DNA of 39,545 bases, from NCBI GenBank assembly GCA_007115975.1, contig SKJJ01000082.1, positions 1-39,545 of the forward strand. The letters run 5' to 3'. The notes beneath the pieces are model-generated. The model did not search any database and was not told the DNA's origin. It was given only the letters and a program-made list of their open reading frames with translations. The DNA is from Chitinispirillum sp. (GTDB lineage: Bacteria; Fibrobacterota; Chitinivibrionia; Chitinivibrionales; Chitinispirillaceae). Numbering within the stretch: position 1 is the stretch's first letter; every line of letters starts with the position of its first letter. Below are positions 25,644 through 34,443 of the stretch, in pieces. The position numbers and the translations under genes are program-made.

Positions 25644-25968
25644 TGTGTAACAATTTATATCCCCAAGCTATTGAGTTTTATCAGCTTGGAGCTGATTGGG
25701 GAAAAGTAACTTTTTTTCTATGTCTTTTTACTCTGCCAGCAGCCCCCCTACGCCACCTGAATTTTGCGTTAAAGGGGTCGCTGTCGGCCCATGCACCACA
25801 ACGGTGATTTCAAAATCGATCCGTACACCTGCATTGGCCCGGTGGAGGGTGAACAAGGGGGCTGCCAAGATCTATTCCCCCTACTTTTTTTTCATCTAAC
25901 CCAAGAGCCTGTTACGATTAGTGATGCACCTTTACTATATTACAACTCTATCTAAAAGGAGAACCGTT
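25644..25968. other. divergent spacer between nrdJ and prfB
   Basis: About 320 bp upstream of prfB. A TATATT-like -10 at 25936 has only a weak -35 partner. No reading frame on either strand is convincing and I see no RNA gene. Pyrimidine runs near 25712 and 25884 flank a GC-richer block of unknown role. Confidence 0.35.
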
Positions 25969-27067
25969 ATGAACCAAACTTCAGAGTCCGCACGATTAAA
26001 AGATTTTTCTCTCAGAATAGATAACCTCCGGGGGTATCTTTGACATCGAACGCAAAAAACAACTGATTGCAGAGCTTGAGTCAAAATCCGCACAAAACGA
26101 ATTCTGGGACAACCACGACCAGGCGCAGAAAACGCTCAAAGAGATAAAGAGTGCACGGCGAATTGTCGAACCGTGGGAAAAGGTCAAAAAAGATATTGAT
26201 GATCTTAACGAACTGCTGTCGCTTGCAACCCAGGAACAGGATCAGGACACACTGGCCGAACTTGCAGATCAGACAGAGACACTTGAAAAAGAACTTGCCC
26301 ACATAGAATTTATACGTAAGTTGAGCGGCGAGGATGACAATGCCCCTGCAATTTTAACCATACACAGCGGAGCGGGCGGTACCGAGTCGTGTGACTGGAC
26401 CGACATGCTCTTTAGAATGTACTCCCGGTGGATCGAACGCAAGGGATTTACGTGCACGGTTCTTGAAATGCAGCCCGGGGAAGAGGCTGGTCTAAAGAGT
26501 GTCACCATGGAAGTTGACGGTGAGTATGCCTATGGCCACCTGAAAGCTGAGTCTGGTGTACACCGGCTGGTAAGGATCTCCCCATTTGATTCCAACGCCC
26601 GCAGACACACCTCATTTTCATCTGTTTATACCTATCCTATTCTTGACGATGTGGATGAATACGTATTGGATGAAAAGGATATAAGGGTTGACACTTACAG
26701 AGCTAGCGGTGCCGGTGGCCAGCATATCAACAAAACCGACAGCGCAGTTAGAATGACCCATATCCCAACCAATATTGTAGTGGCTTGTCAGAGCGAACGG
26801 TCTCAGATAAAAAACCGCTCCACGGCAATGAAAATGCTTAAGGCACGGGTAAAGCAGCACTATAAAGAGATCGAGGAACAGCAGCGCCAATCTAAAATGA
26901 CCGAGAAAAAAAAGATCGAGTGGGGCAGCCAGATTCGCTCCTATGTGCTTCACCCCTACAACATGGTCAAGGACCATCGCACCGATGCCGAGACCAGCAA
27001 CACACAGTCGGTAATGGATGGGGATCTGGATATGTTCATCGAAGCATACCTGCTCTCTTATCAATAA
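25969..27067 (+). CDS. prfB: peptide chain release factor 2 with programmed +1 frameshift
   Basis: RF2 recognises UGA and UAA and releases the finished peptide. The gene starts at ATG 25969 behind AAAAGGAG. Codons 1-24 (MNQTSESARL then KDFSLRIDNLRGYL) end at an in-frame TGA (26041-26043), and the rest continues in the +1 frame with DIERKKQLIAEL to 27067. The product is about 365 residues, normal for RF2. The codon-recognition tripeptide SPF (VRISPFDSN) marks RF2 rather than RF1 (PxT), and the peptidyl-transferase motif GGQ is in SGAGGQHINK. It is followed at 14 bp by the cysteine-cluster gene in the same direction. Confidence 0.97.
26029..26044 (+). promoter_or_regulatory. RF2 autoregulatory +1 frameshift site
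   Basis: The element CGGGGGTATCTTTGAC contains an internal Shine-Dalgarno-like GGGGG three bases before the slippery CTT codon, followed by the UGA stop and a C in the poor-termination context. Low RF2 lets the ribosome slip from CUU to UUU and read on in the +1 frame; high RF2 ends translation at UGA. The element is nearly identical to the E. coli one, which has AGGGGG in place of CGGGGG. Confidence 0.96.
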
Positions 27068-27081
27068 GTAATGGAAACAAT

Positions 27082-27636
27082 ATGAGACAAAAAAACTGCA
27101 GCAGCTCTTTTACTCTCCTCCAGTGCCAGAGGTGTGGAACCTGCTGCAGTGAACCCGTAGTACCGGTTACCGACAGTGATATCAAAAGAATTTGCGCTTA
27201 TCTGAATAAACCTGCCCGAAAGCTGGTAAAATTTGTATCTCCCGCAGAGATCAGTTATGACCCGGAGGCTGATCTGTGGATCAATTTCCGATATGGAAAA
27301 CGGGCAATGACATTACGGAAAGTCCGGGACCGATGTGCCTTTCTCTCCGATAAAGGGTGTGCAATCTATGCCGTTCGTCCGTTTACCTGCAGAACATTCC
27401 CCTACGATGTGGTGCTCAAATCGCCTAAAAGCACAACTATCGAATCATTGGGTCTGCTCTCCATTGTTGACTGCAAAGCTAAACCATCAAACGAAAATTC
27501 ATTGTCTGAAGTGGTGGAAAACGTACGCAGGGAGAGTGAGCAAGACAGACGGTATCACCGATTAGTTGAAAAGTGGAACCGCCTCGCACCAGTTGGCGGG
27601 ACTCTTGACTTCCTCAATTTCGCTAGACTGGAGTAG
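27082..27636 (+). CDS. YkgJ-family cysteine-cluster protein
   Basis: The ATG at 27082 follows a GGAAACAA element 14 bp after prfB. The 184-residue protein has the family's N-terminal cluster C-x2-C-G-x-C-C (CQRCGTCC, residues 15-22) and the second half-site with CAFLSDKGCAIYAVRPFTCRTFP, which together are thought to hold zinc or an Fe-S cluster. The biochemical role of the family is not established; some members are linked to oxidoreductase or flagellar-modification operons. Here it sits in an operon with prfB and the Nif3-family gene, with 7 bp to the latter. Confidence 0.85.
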   Translation: MRQKNCSSSFTLLQCQRCGTCCSEPVVPVTDSDIKRICAYLNKPARKLVKFVSPAEISYDPEADLWINFRYGKRAMTLRKVRDRCAFLSDKGCAIYAVRPFTCRTFPYDVVLKSPKSTTIESLGLLSIVDCKAKPSNENSLSEVVENVRRESEQDRRYHRLVEKWNRLAPVGGTLDFLNFARLE

Positions 27637-27643
27637 CAACAAA

Positions 27644-28432
27644 ATGGAAAACAGAAAGAAGCCCCAACAGAAGGTCAGTATACAAAGAGAGGAGCTGGTC
27701 TCGTTTCTGAACAAAACTCTTTCGGTTCACCAGACCAAAGACGTCTCCTGCAATGGTCTTCAGGTGCAGGGGGCTTCAACCATTACATCTGTTGCACTTG
27801 CAGTCGATGCCTGCATGGAGGCTTATGAAAAGAGTGTTCGGTCCGGGTCCCAGATCCTTCTTACTCACCACGGCATTATCTGGAACGGACTGACCAGCAT
27901 TACCGGCTCTGCATATAAGCACTTAAAGTACCTTATCGGTAACAATCTCAATCTCTACGCAGCACATCTTCCACTTGACATGCACCCCGATGTTGGCAAC
28001 AATGCAGTTTTGTCTAAAACACTTAACCTGCAGAACATCATCCCTTTTGGTCTTTACAAAGGTGTTGAGATAGGGTTTCAAGGCACACTGCCCAAACCGC
28101 TCACTATCGAAGAGATCACCTTGGCTCTTGGAGAGTATGTTGAAAAGGATGCTGTTACACTCCCATTTGGCCCCCGTCAAATAGAACGGGTGGCCATTGT
28201 TTCGGGGGGAGCTTCAGATGAACTTTCCGAAGCGATCACAAAAGGCGCAGACCTTTACATCACCGGCGAACCGAGTCATAAGAACTACCACGAAGCCCGG
28301 GAAGCCCAGATCAATGTCCTCTATTGCGGACACTACCACTCAGAAAAGCCCGGAATTCAGGCTCTGGGAAACCTGGTCAGAGAACAATGGGGGATTGAAA
28401 CGGTGTTTATTGATATCCCCACTACCGTTTGA
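27644..28432 (+). CDS. Nif3-like dinuclear metal centre hexameric protein
   Basis: I use the ATG at 27644, preceded by CTGGAG and just after the previous stop; a start at 27566 would overlap that gene by 71 bp. The 262-residue protein has the metal-binding histidines of the NIF3/DUF34 family in LLTHHGIIW, AAHLPLDMHPDVGNN and, near the C-terminus, GHYHSEKPG, together with the ITGEPSHKNYHEA stretch. Members form toroidal hexamers with a two-metal site. A role in GTP cyclohydrolase-type chemistry or metal handling has been proposed for the family but is not settled. It ends the prfB operon. Confidence 0.92.
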   Translation: MENRKKPQQKVSIQREELVSFLNKTLSVHQTKDVSCNGLQVQGASTITSVALAVDACMEAYEKSVRSGSQILLTHHGIIWNGLTSITGSAYKHLKYLIGNNLNLYAAHLPLDMHPDVGNNAVLSKTLNLQNIIPFGLYKGVEIGFQGTLPKPLTIEEITLALGEYVEKDAVTLPFGPRQIERVAIVSGGASDELSEAITKGADLYITGEPSHKNYHEAREAQINVLYCGHYHSEKPGIQALGNLVREQWGIETVFIDIPTTV

Positions 28433-28435
28433 TGG

Positions 28436-28510
28436 CAGAGGAGAATATAGTATCAGATCGGTATGTACGATTGCAGTGCAAAAAGCGTTGCATGCTCTTC
28501 TGATTTTTTT
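28436..28510 (+). terminator. possible intrinsic terminator after the Nif3 gene
   Basis: CAGAGGAG (28436-28443) can pair with CTCTTCTG (28495-28502) with one G-U pair, and seven Ts follow at 28504-28510. The 51-nt interior can fold into smaller hairpins. The loop is large, so the call is tentative. It lies in the 132-bp convergent gap between the Nif3 and GGGP synthase genes. Confidence 0.4.
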
Positions 28511-28564
28511 CGTTGTTGTAATCGTATGTCGTAATACGTGATCGTATCACCCCACACAGCAGCC

Positions 28565-29317
28565 TCAAAAAGTGCTCACCACTGACGCGATCTCCTGCAT
28601 GACCGATACCCCGTTTTCTTTACTGATAACATTTCCGGTAACAATAATATCTGCACCCGCCATCAATTTCTCCTGTGCTGCTTTGCCATCCCTGATTCCT
28701 CCACCCACGATTATCGGGATATCCACATAGGAGCGAACAGCCTTTATCATGGCAGGTGGCACCGAAAGCTGCGCACCGCTTCCGGCCTCCAGGTACACCA
28801 GATGCATCCCCATGTACTGTGCGGCAAGCGCATGAGCTGCGGCGATATCGGGTTTTGTCCTTGGAAGAGGCCGGGTATTACTCATAAATTCAACAGAACT
28901 CACACTCCCGCTCTCCACGAGCATATAGGCAGTAGCGACCGGTTCAATGCCGCTTTGACGGATAACCGGAGCTGCCTTGACATGTTCACCAATAAGATTC
29001 ACCGGATTACGACCTGAAATCAACGAAAGGTAAAGCAAAGCATCGGCGTGTGAAGAGAGCTGAGCAGAGTCTCCCGGAAAAATAACCACCGGTATACCGA
29101 CTGAACCCTTGACTGCCTCTGTAAACTTATCGAAATGATTTGAGTGCAAAAGACTTCCACCAATCAGTATTGCATTCACTCCGTTTTTCTCTGATTCACG
29201 CGCAACCACCACTGCCTCATCTATTGAAAAATCATCCGGATCCAGAAGCACCCAGTAGGAGCGTTTACGGCAAGATTGCCTTTCAAGAACCGCCTGAAGA
29301 AAAGGGCCTGTTTTCAT
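28565..29317 (-). CDS. geranylgeranylglyceryl/heptaprenylglyceryl-phosphate synthase
   Basis: The 250-residue TIM-barrel protein joins a polyprenyl diphosphate to sn-glycerol 1-phosphate, the ether-lipid step of archaea that some bacteria share. Family motifs are WVLLDPDDF near the N-terminus with the Mg-binding Asp, LIGGSLL, VVIFPGDSAQL, YLEAGSGA, IIVGGGIRDGKAA and GADIIVTGN, which form the phosphate- and prenyl-binding ends of the barrel. The length and the YLEAGSGA motif suit the group II enzymes found in Bacteroidota and relatives, which often make geranylgeranyl or longer products. The start codon overlaps the alaS stop (ATGA), so the two genes are co-translated. The chain length is not readable. 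Confidence 0.93.
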   Translation of the reverse strand: MKTGPFLQAVLERQSCRKRSYWVLLDPDDFSIDEAVVVARESEKNGVNAILIGGSLLHSNHFDKFTEAVKGSVGIPVVIFPGDSAQLSSHADALLYLSLISGRNPVNLIGEHVKAAPVIRQSGIEPVATAYMLVESGSVSSVEFMSNTRPLPRTKPDIAAAHALAAQYMGMHLVYLEAGSGAQLSVPPAMIKAVRSYVDIPIIVGGGIRDGKAAQEKLMAGADIIVTGNVISKENGVSVMQEIASVVSTF

Positions 29318-31983
29318 TGTTGAGCCTTCTGTGATAGAATTGTATTCACCTCTTTGAGTGCATCTGGTATTCCGGATGGTTTCTTGCCCCCGGCCTGTGC
29401 CCTGACCGGATTTCCCCCTCCGCCGCCATCAGCGAATTTTGCAGCAGCTTTGACCAGTTCACCGCAATGGACCCCTTTTGAAACGGCACCCTTATCCGCC
29501 GCAGCAGCAAACATCGCACGCCCGTCAACACGGGCTGCCACAACAACAGCAATATCAGCTATACCATGCACCTTAATACCGTCGGAAACAGCGTTGGTGA
29601 AGCCTGCAAACGACTCCTTATCCAACTCCCCGATATCTTTAACAACATACGCGAACTTTCCCCTGCTCCTCTGCGCTTCCCCGAAGAGCCCCTCCACGGA
29701 TTCAGCCGCTTTTGCAGCAGACAAGGACTTTACCTTTGATTCGAGCATCTTTACTGTTTCAAGTATCTCTTTTATTCTTCCCACCAGGCGGTCTTCACCA
29801 GTTTTTAGAACAGTTGTCACCTCAGAAACAAGGTTCTCCTTTTCAAAAAGGTAACCGACCGACTCTTTTCCCGTAATTGCACTGAGTCTGCGTACCCCAG
29901 CAGACACACTCTCTTCACTTATCAGGTGAAACAGACCGATCCGGCCGGTAGAAAGCACGTGCGTTCCCCCGCAAAGCTCTTTTGAAACCGACTCTACAGA
30001 AACAACCCGCACCGTATCCCCGTACTTTTCTCCAAAAAGAGCAATAGCCCCTTCTGCCCTAGCGGTTGCCACATCCCTGACTTCTGTACTCACAGGAATA
30101 TCGGCCATAACCCATTCGTTGACAAGATGAACAATCTCTCTCAGTTCGCTTTTTGTCAACGCTTTGAAATGAGTAAAATCAAAACGCAAACCACGGTGAT
30201 CCACTCTCGACCCGGACTGCTGCACATGTTCTCCCAGCACTTTGCGCAAAGCTGCCTGAAGCAGATGAGTTGCAGTGTGATTGCGCCGTATGGATTCCCG
30301 CATGTCTGTGTCAATCTCTGCACAGAGGTTTGCTGATAAATCCTTTTCAGAGAGCACTGAGCCTGAGAGTACCTTATGGATTACAAGCTCATTCCATTTA
30401 AATGTGTCGGTCACAACCAACTCTTTGTCAGTTGATGTGCGTAACGAACCTCTGTCACCCATCTGCCCACCGGCTTCGGCATAAAAGGGTGTTTTATCCA
30501 GAATCAGAAGATAGCACGCTTTGGCCTGGTCGCTCTCTATCTGCTTAAACCTGCACACATTGATATCACATCTGTTCTGATCGTATCCCACAAAGGTGGT
30601 ACCCTCCGTAGCTTTGAGCTCTGTCCACCCCTCAGGTGAAAGACCGCTTTCATCACCCTTGCGCGCCTCCCTGGCCCTGTCCTTCTGCATCTCCATCAGT
30701 GAAGCGTAGCCCTCTTCATCAATGGCAAGCCCCTGCTCCGATGCCATAAGGCGGGTAAGGTCCATCGGAAACCCATAGGTGTCGTAAAGAGCAAACACAT
30801 CATTGCCGCCAAGAATTTTCTGCCCCTTCTTACCGGCGTTTTCAACCATTGCCGAAAACTTCTCAAGCCCCTGTTCAAGGGTTGAATCAAATCGCTGTTC
30901 CTCTGAAAAGATCACCTCTTCAAGATAGGCCCTGCGCTGGGTAATCTCAGTAAATGCACCTCCCATAGAATCGATAACCGTGGGAATGAGTTTGTGCAGA
31001 AACGGTTCTCTGAAACCCAGCTCCCTTCCGAAGCGATATGCCCGCCTTAGCAATCTTCTGAGCACATATCCCCTGCCCTCATTTGATGGGAACGCCCCAT
31101 CGGTAACGGCAAAAACAAGAGCACGGATATGATCTGCTATAACTCTGAAAGGAGTTCCCTTTTCATCGGGATCGTAACTCCTGCCACTCATCGATTCAAG
31201 TTTGCGTATCACCGGTGTAAAAAGATCGGTATCATAGTTAGACTCGACCCCTTGAATAACTGATACGATACGCTCGAAGCCCATCCCCGTATCTACATGC
31301 TTTGCAGGAAGGGGGGTAAGCGAGCCATCTTTGCAGCGGTTTGACTGGATAAAAACAAGATTCCATAGTTCACGGTACCGGGCGTTCTCACCATTTACCC
31401 CTAAGACTGGATCATTAAAAGTCTGCTCCCGTGTACTCTCATCGCCAGTATCGTAATGAATTTCCGAACAGGGACCACAGGGGCCGGTTTCACACATCTC
31501 CCAGAAATTACTCTCATCACCAAATTTCATGATCCGGTCGGGAGCGATGTCGGTATGTTCTCTCCATATCTGCGCCGCTTCGTCATCACTGTCATGCACC
31601 GTGACATAAAGGCGCTCCTTTGGAAGTTTCCAGACTTGAGTGAGAAGTTCCCATGCCCAGCAGATAGCTTCTCTCTTGTAATAATCACCGAATGACCAGT
31701 TGCCAAGCATCTCAAAAAAGGTGTGGTGATAGTGGTCTCTTCCAACCTCCTCAAGATCATTATGCTTGCCCGAAACTCTCATGCACTTTTGTGAATTAAC
31801 AGCCCGTCTGAGATTGCGGGAATTATCACCGAGAAAGATTGATTTAAACTGATTCATCCCTGCATTGGTAAAAAGCAATGTAGGATCATCCTGAGGCACA
31901 ACCGGCGCACTGGCAACAAACTGGTGTGCTCGGTCGGTAAAGAATTTGATGAATTCGCTGCGGATTTCTTTGGAAGTTTTCAT
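29314..31983 (-). CDS. alaS: alanine--tRNA ligase
   Basis: The 889-residue enzyme charges tRNA-Ala. The N-terminal catalytic domain starts with SKEIRSEFIKFFTDRAHQFV, TLLFTNAGMNQFKSIFLG and the HTFFEMLGNWSFGDYYK segment of class II motif 2. The editing domain has its metal site in NHTATHLLQAAL and in ELCGGTHVLSTG, which removes mischarged Ser or Gly. The C-terminal domain ends in the glycine-rich ADGGGGGNP segment that binds the tRNA elbow. Length is normal. recA lies upstream on the same strand with a 219-bp gap, and the GGGP synthase is fused in translation downstream. Confidence 0.98.
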   Translation of the reverse strand: MKTSKEIRSEFIKFFTDRAHQFVASAPVVPQDDPTLLFTNAGMNQFKSIFLGDNSRNLRRAVNSQKCMRVSGKHNDLEEVGRDHYHHTFFEMLGNWSFGDYYKREAICWAWELLTQVWKLPKERLYVTVHDSDDEAAQIWREHTDIAPDRIMKFGDESNFWEMCETGPCGPCSEIHYDTGDESTREQTFNDPVLGVNGENARYRELWNLVFIQSNRCKDGSLTPLPAKHVDTGMGFERIVSVIQGVESNYDTDLFTPVIRKLESMSGRSYDPDEKGTPFRVIADHIRALVFAVTDGAFPSNEGRGYVLRRLLRRAYRFGRELGFREPFLHKLIPTVIDSMGGAFTEITQRRAYLEEVIFSEEQRFDSTLEQGLEKFSAMVENAGKKGQKILGGNDVFALYDTYGFPMDLTRLMASEQGLAIDEEGYASLMEMQKDRAREARKGDESGLSPEGWTELKATEGTTFVGYDQNRCDINVCRFKQIESDQAKACYLLILDKTPFYAEAGGQMGDRGSLRTSTDKELVVTDTFKWNELVIHKVLSGSVLSEKDLSANLCAEIDTDMRESIRRNHTATHLLQAALRKVLGEHVQQSGSRVDHRGLRFDFTHFKALTKSELREIVHLVNEWVMADIPVSTEVRDVATARAEGAIALFGEKYGDTVRVVSVESVSKELCGGTHVLSTGRIGLFHLISEESVSAGVRRLSAITGKESVGYLFEKENLVSEVTTVLKTGEDRLVGRIKEILETVKMLESKVKSLSAAKAAESVEGLFGEAQRSRGKFAYVVKDIGELDKESFAGFTNAVSDGIKVHGIADIAVVVAARVDGRAMFAAAADKGAVSKGVHCGELVKAAAKFADGGGGGNPVRAQAGGKKPSGIPDALKEVNTILSQKAQQ

Positions 31984-32202
31984 TGTTCAGTTTTCATTCT
32001 TCAGTTGTTATTGTTAACAGTTCATTGTTGATTGGCAGTGGAAGAGAGTTCTGTTTTGAGCACGCAGGAGTCAAAGTACAGCGCACACCGGAATTTTGCA
32101 ATAGTCCATACTCCTGCCCGCTCATTCCACCCGTCCTGAACTCCTCGATGAAGAGTTTATATATCCTGTCTTTAAACGAATACAAATCAGGATCCCTGAG
32201 CC
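31984..32202. other. recA-alaS spacer
   Basis: The 219-bp gap where many bacteria have recX. A frame of about 60 codons on the minus strand (32185 down to 31994) opens only with TTG and shows no RecX features, so I do not call it a gene. The stretch next to alaS carries imperfect GAACAATGAA-like repeats. Just after recA, TCAGG-GAT-CCTGA followed by TTTGTATT is a weak terminator-like hairpin. Confidence 0.4.
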
Positions 32203-33285
32203 CTACTTCTGCGCCATCTCCGGCACATCCTCTTTCTCAGGCACCGGAGCAAAAGCCCGTTTAGCTTTACAGATATCCACTATCTTCTTTTCAATGGTAT
32301 CAAGAATATCTCTGTTTTCCTTTAAGAACTCTCTGGCTTTCTCTCTTCCCTGTCCAAGACGCTCGCCCTCGTAGGAGAACCAGGCACCGCTTTTTTCGAC
32401 TATGTCAAGCTCAACACCCATATCAAGAATATCCCCCTCAACAGAGATACCCTTTCCGTAGAGGATGTCAAACTCTGCCTCTCTGAAGGGAGGTGCAACT
32501 TTGTTTTTAACCACCTTGGCTCTGGTACGGTTGCCTACCACACTGTCACCATCTTTAATTGCAGCAATACGCCTTATATCAATACGCACGGATGAGTAAA
32601 ATTTCAGAGCATTACCACCGGTGGTCGTTTCAGGATTACCGAACATCACTCCAATTTTCATGCGAAGCTGATTGATAAAGATGATACACGTTTTGGATTT
32701 TGAGGTCATTGCCGTAAGCTTTCTTAGCGCCTGTGACATCAGGCGCGCCTGAAGCCCCATGTGGCTGTCTCCCATCTCTCCCTCAATTTCTGCAGCAGGG
32801 ACGAGTGCTGCCACACTGTCAATCACAATGATATCTATTGCGCCGCTTCGAACCAGTGTGTCGACAATTTCAAGTGCCTGTTCACCGGTATCGGGCTGAG
32901 AAACAAGGAGGTTATCTATATCCACACCAAGATTCCTGGCATAAGCTGCATCAAACGCATACTCTGCATCAATCAGAACCGCAACACCACCCTTCTTCTG
33001 CGAATTTGCAATTGCCTGAAGTGCAAGAGTGGTCTTTCCTGAGGATTCAGGCCCGTAAATCTCTATGATTCTGCCCTTTGGAAACCCTCCCACCCCAAGA
33101 GCGGTATCAAGGGAGATGGAGCCGGTTGATATCACCGGTATGTCCGTTTCGAGACTTGCAGTCCCAAGACGCATTATTGCTCCCTTACCATGCATCTTCT
33201 CTATCTGGCTCACAGCCTGTTCAATTGCATTGCCACGGTTTTTATTATCCTGATTTGCACTGGCAGAGACACTTTTTCTGGCCAT
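32203..33285 (-). CDS. recA: recombinase RecA
   Basis: The 360-residue protein drives homologous recombination and triggers LexA self-cleavage. Diagnostic parts: [17 protein letters not shown]-type Walker A region (here [18 protein letters not shown], about 65-82), [12 protein letters not shown] Walker B, the catalytic Glu just before the first DNA loop ([12 protein letters not shown]), [20 protein letters not shown] with loop L2, and an acidic C-terminal tail ending in EDVPEMAQK. An AGGGGG site precedes the ATG. Upstream on the minus strand TTCACT and TATTTT, 17 bp apart (33387-33359 region), may be its promoter. Confidence 0.98.
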   Translation of the reverse strand: MARKSVSASANQDNKNRGNAIEQAVSQIEKMHGKGAIMRLGTASLETDIPVISTGSISLDTALGVGGFPKGRIIEIYGPESSGKTTLALQAIANSQKKGGVAVLIDAEYAFDAAYARNLGVDIDNLLVSQPDTGEQALEIVDTLVRSGAIDIIVIDSVAALVPAAEIEGEMGDSHMGLQARLMSQALRKLTAMTSKSKTCIIFINQLRMKIGVMFGNPETTTGGNALKFYSSVRIDIRRIAAIKDGDSVVGNRTRAKVVKNKVAPPFREAEFDILYGKGISVEGDILDMGVELDIVEKSGAWFSYEGERLGQGREKAREFLKENRDILDTIEKKIVDICKAKRAFAPVPEKEDVPEMAQK

Positions 33286-33408
33286 AATTAACCCCCTATT
33301 GTTATCCCGGAATCATAACTTTTCCGGCGTAGTTTCGAGAATGACATCCCAAGTACAGAAAAATAACCTCTGCACATTGGGAAGTGAAAAGAGAAAAAGA
33401 TTTGGGAA

Positions 33409-33465
33409 ACCACAAGACCAAAAAAAACATACGATTGCGAGGCCGACGCCGACCGCGAGAGGGAG
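33409..33465. repeat. direct repeat element, copy 1
   Basis: A 57-bp unit that begins ACCACAAGACCAAAAAAA, passes through ACGATTGCGAGGCCGA and ends in AGAGGGAG. It is repeated 127 bp further on with about 90% identity. It lies in the 534-bp recA-MEDS spacer and is not coding in any supported frame. Confidence 0.75.
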
Positions 33466-33535
33466 CAATTCCACAACTACGCGGTACTCTCTGCGTTCTC
33501 TGCGTTTAACCCCCAACGCTTCATATTATGAAAAA

Positions 33536-33596
33536 ACCACAAGACCAAAAAAACTACGATTGCGAGGCCGAGGCCGACGCCGACCGCAAGAGGGAG
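33536..33596. repeat. direct repeat element, copy 2
   Basis: The second copy of the unit at 33409-33465. It differs by an extra GGCCGA hexamer in the GC-rich part, loss of AT after the A-run, and one G-to-A change near the end. It runs into a tract of nine Gs (33596-33604). The stretch between the copies contains CTCTGCGTT twice in tandem (33487-33507 region), a word common in intergenic minisatellites. Confidence 0.75.
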
Positions 33597-33684
33597 GGGG
33601 GGGGAAACAGTAACAGAGCCGGTCCCACTACGTTCCTGATTTCATTGTGTTACACATTTAAGCCCGAAATAAATGTAATAACCC

Positions 33685-33713
33685 TTGCAAATCATCAAAT
33701 AGCGTGATATACT
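33685..33713 (+). promoter_or_regulatory. sigma-70 promoter of the MEDS/hybrid kinase operon
   Basis: TTGCAA (33685-33690) and TATACT (33708-33713) are 17 bp apart. The transcript would start near 33720, giving a leader of about 100 nt before the ATG at 33820, which has a GAAGGGGAG ribosome-binding site. Confidence 0.65.
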
Positions 33714-33819
33714 ATCTTTAAGACACCTGCTCCAGAATAGACTCACCTTCGAAAAACAGCACAGCCAGGTTTGAACAGAGATTTTTCAAATACCTCATCT
33801 ATATGAAGGGGAGATCGCC

Positions 33820-34443
33820 ATGTGTGACAACTGCTTGCAGGTCCCTTTGGGCTTCACCAACGACACCGTCCCCGCAGGAACTCATCTCTGCCTCATCTAT
33901 TCAAATGAGGAGGAGCGCACCGATTCTCATCTGAAATTTCTGTTAAGCGGCCTTGTTAACGGTGAACGAACTGCCTGCTTTTCCGATGCCCTGAAAGAGG
34001 AGACGGTCAGGGATTTTTTTAAAAAAAACAACATCTCCTACGATGAGCAAAAGGGTAAAAACGCAGTCTTTGTATCACAAACCAATGATGTCTACTTTGC
34101 GGGTGGAAAATTCGACCCCGACCGTATGATCAACACCCTTACCGAATACTATAAAGAGGCGATGGCCCGGGGGTTCTCCGCAGCACGTGTTATCGGGGAG
34201 ATGAACCCCAGAGTAGAAAAGATTCCCGGTGGCGAACGGTTGCTCGAATACGAGTGCAGAGTTTCCATGCTGCTAAAGAAGTATCCCATTACCGCAGTAT
34301 GCCAGTACGATGCCAATGCCTTTAACGGCGCAACCATAATGGAGATCCTTAAAGTTCATCCACAAATGATCATAAATGGTACAGTAGTTCAGAATCCTTT
34401 TTTCATACAACCGGAAGTTTATCTTGAGGAACTGAAAAATTGA
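33820..34443 (+). CDS. stand-alone MEDS (DcmR-type sensory) domain protein
   Basis: The 207-residue protein is essentially one MEDS domain, named after methanogen/methylotroph DcmR sensors. The family pattern is visible: GTHLCLIYSNEEER at the start, LVNGERTACFSD, a segment with RMINTLTEYYKEAMARGFSAARVIGEMNPRV, EYECRVSMLLKKYPITAVCQYDANAFNGATIMEILKVHPQMIING, which resembles the KaiC-like core. It starts with a Cys-rich MCDNCLQ. It is translationally coupled to the hybrid histidine kinase (overlapping by 4 bp), so it is likely the signal-input or adaptor subunit of that kinase. The ligand is unknown. Confidence 0.85.
   Translation: MCDNCLQVPLGFTNDTVPAGTHLCLIYSNEEERTDSHLKFLLSGLVNGERTACFSDALKEETVRDFFKKNNISYDEQKGKNAVFVSQTNDVYFAGGKFDPDRMINTLTEYYKEAMARGFSAARVIGEMNPRVEKIPGGERLLEYECRVSMLLKKYPITAVCQYDANAFNGATIMEILKVHPQMIINGTVVQNPFFIQPEVYLEELKN

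Noticed and set aside
31994-32185. 63-codon minus-strand frame between recA and alaS as a recX-like gene
   Set aside because: TTG start, no RecX repeat pattern, end formed by simple repeats next to alaS.
33299-33613. 104-codon plus-strand frame upstream of the MEDS operon
   Set aside because: It runs through the direct repeats and gives Arg/Lys/Thr-rich translation without a start site; repeat-derived.
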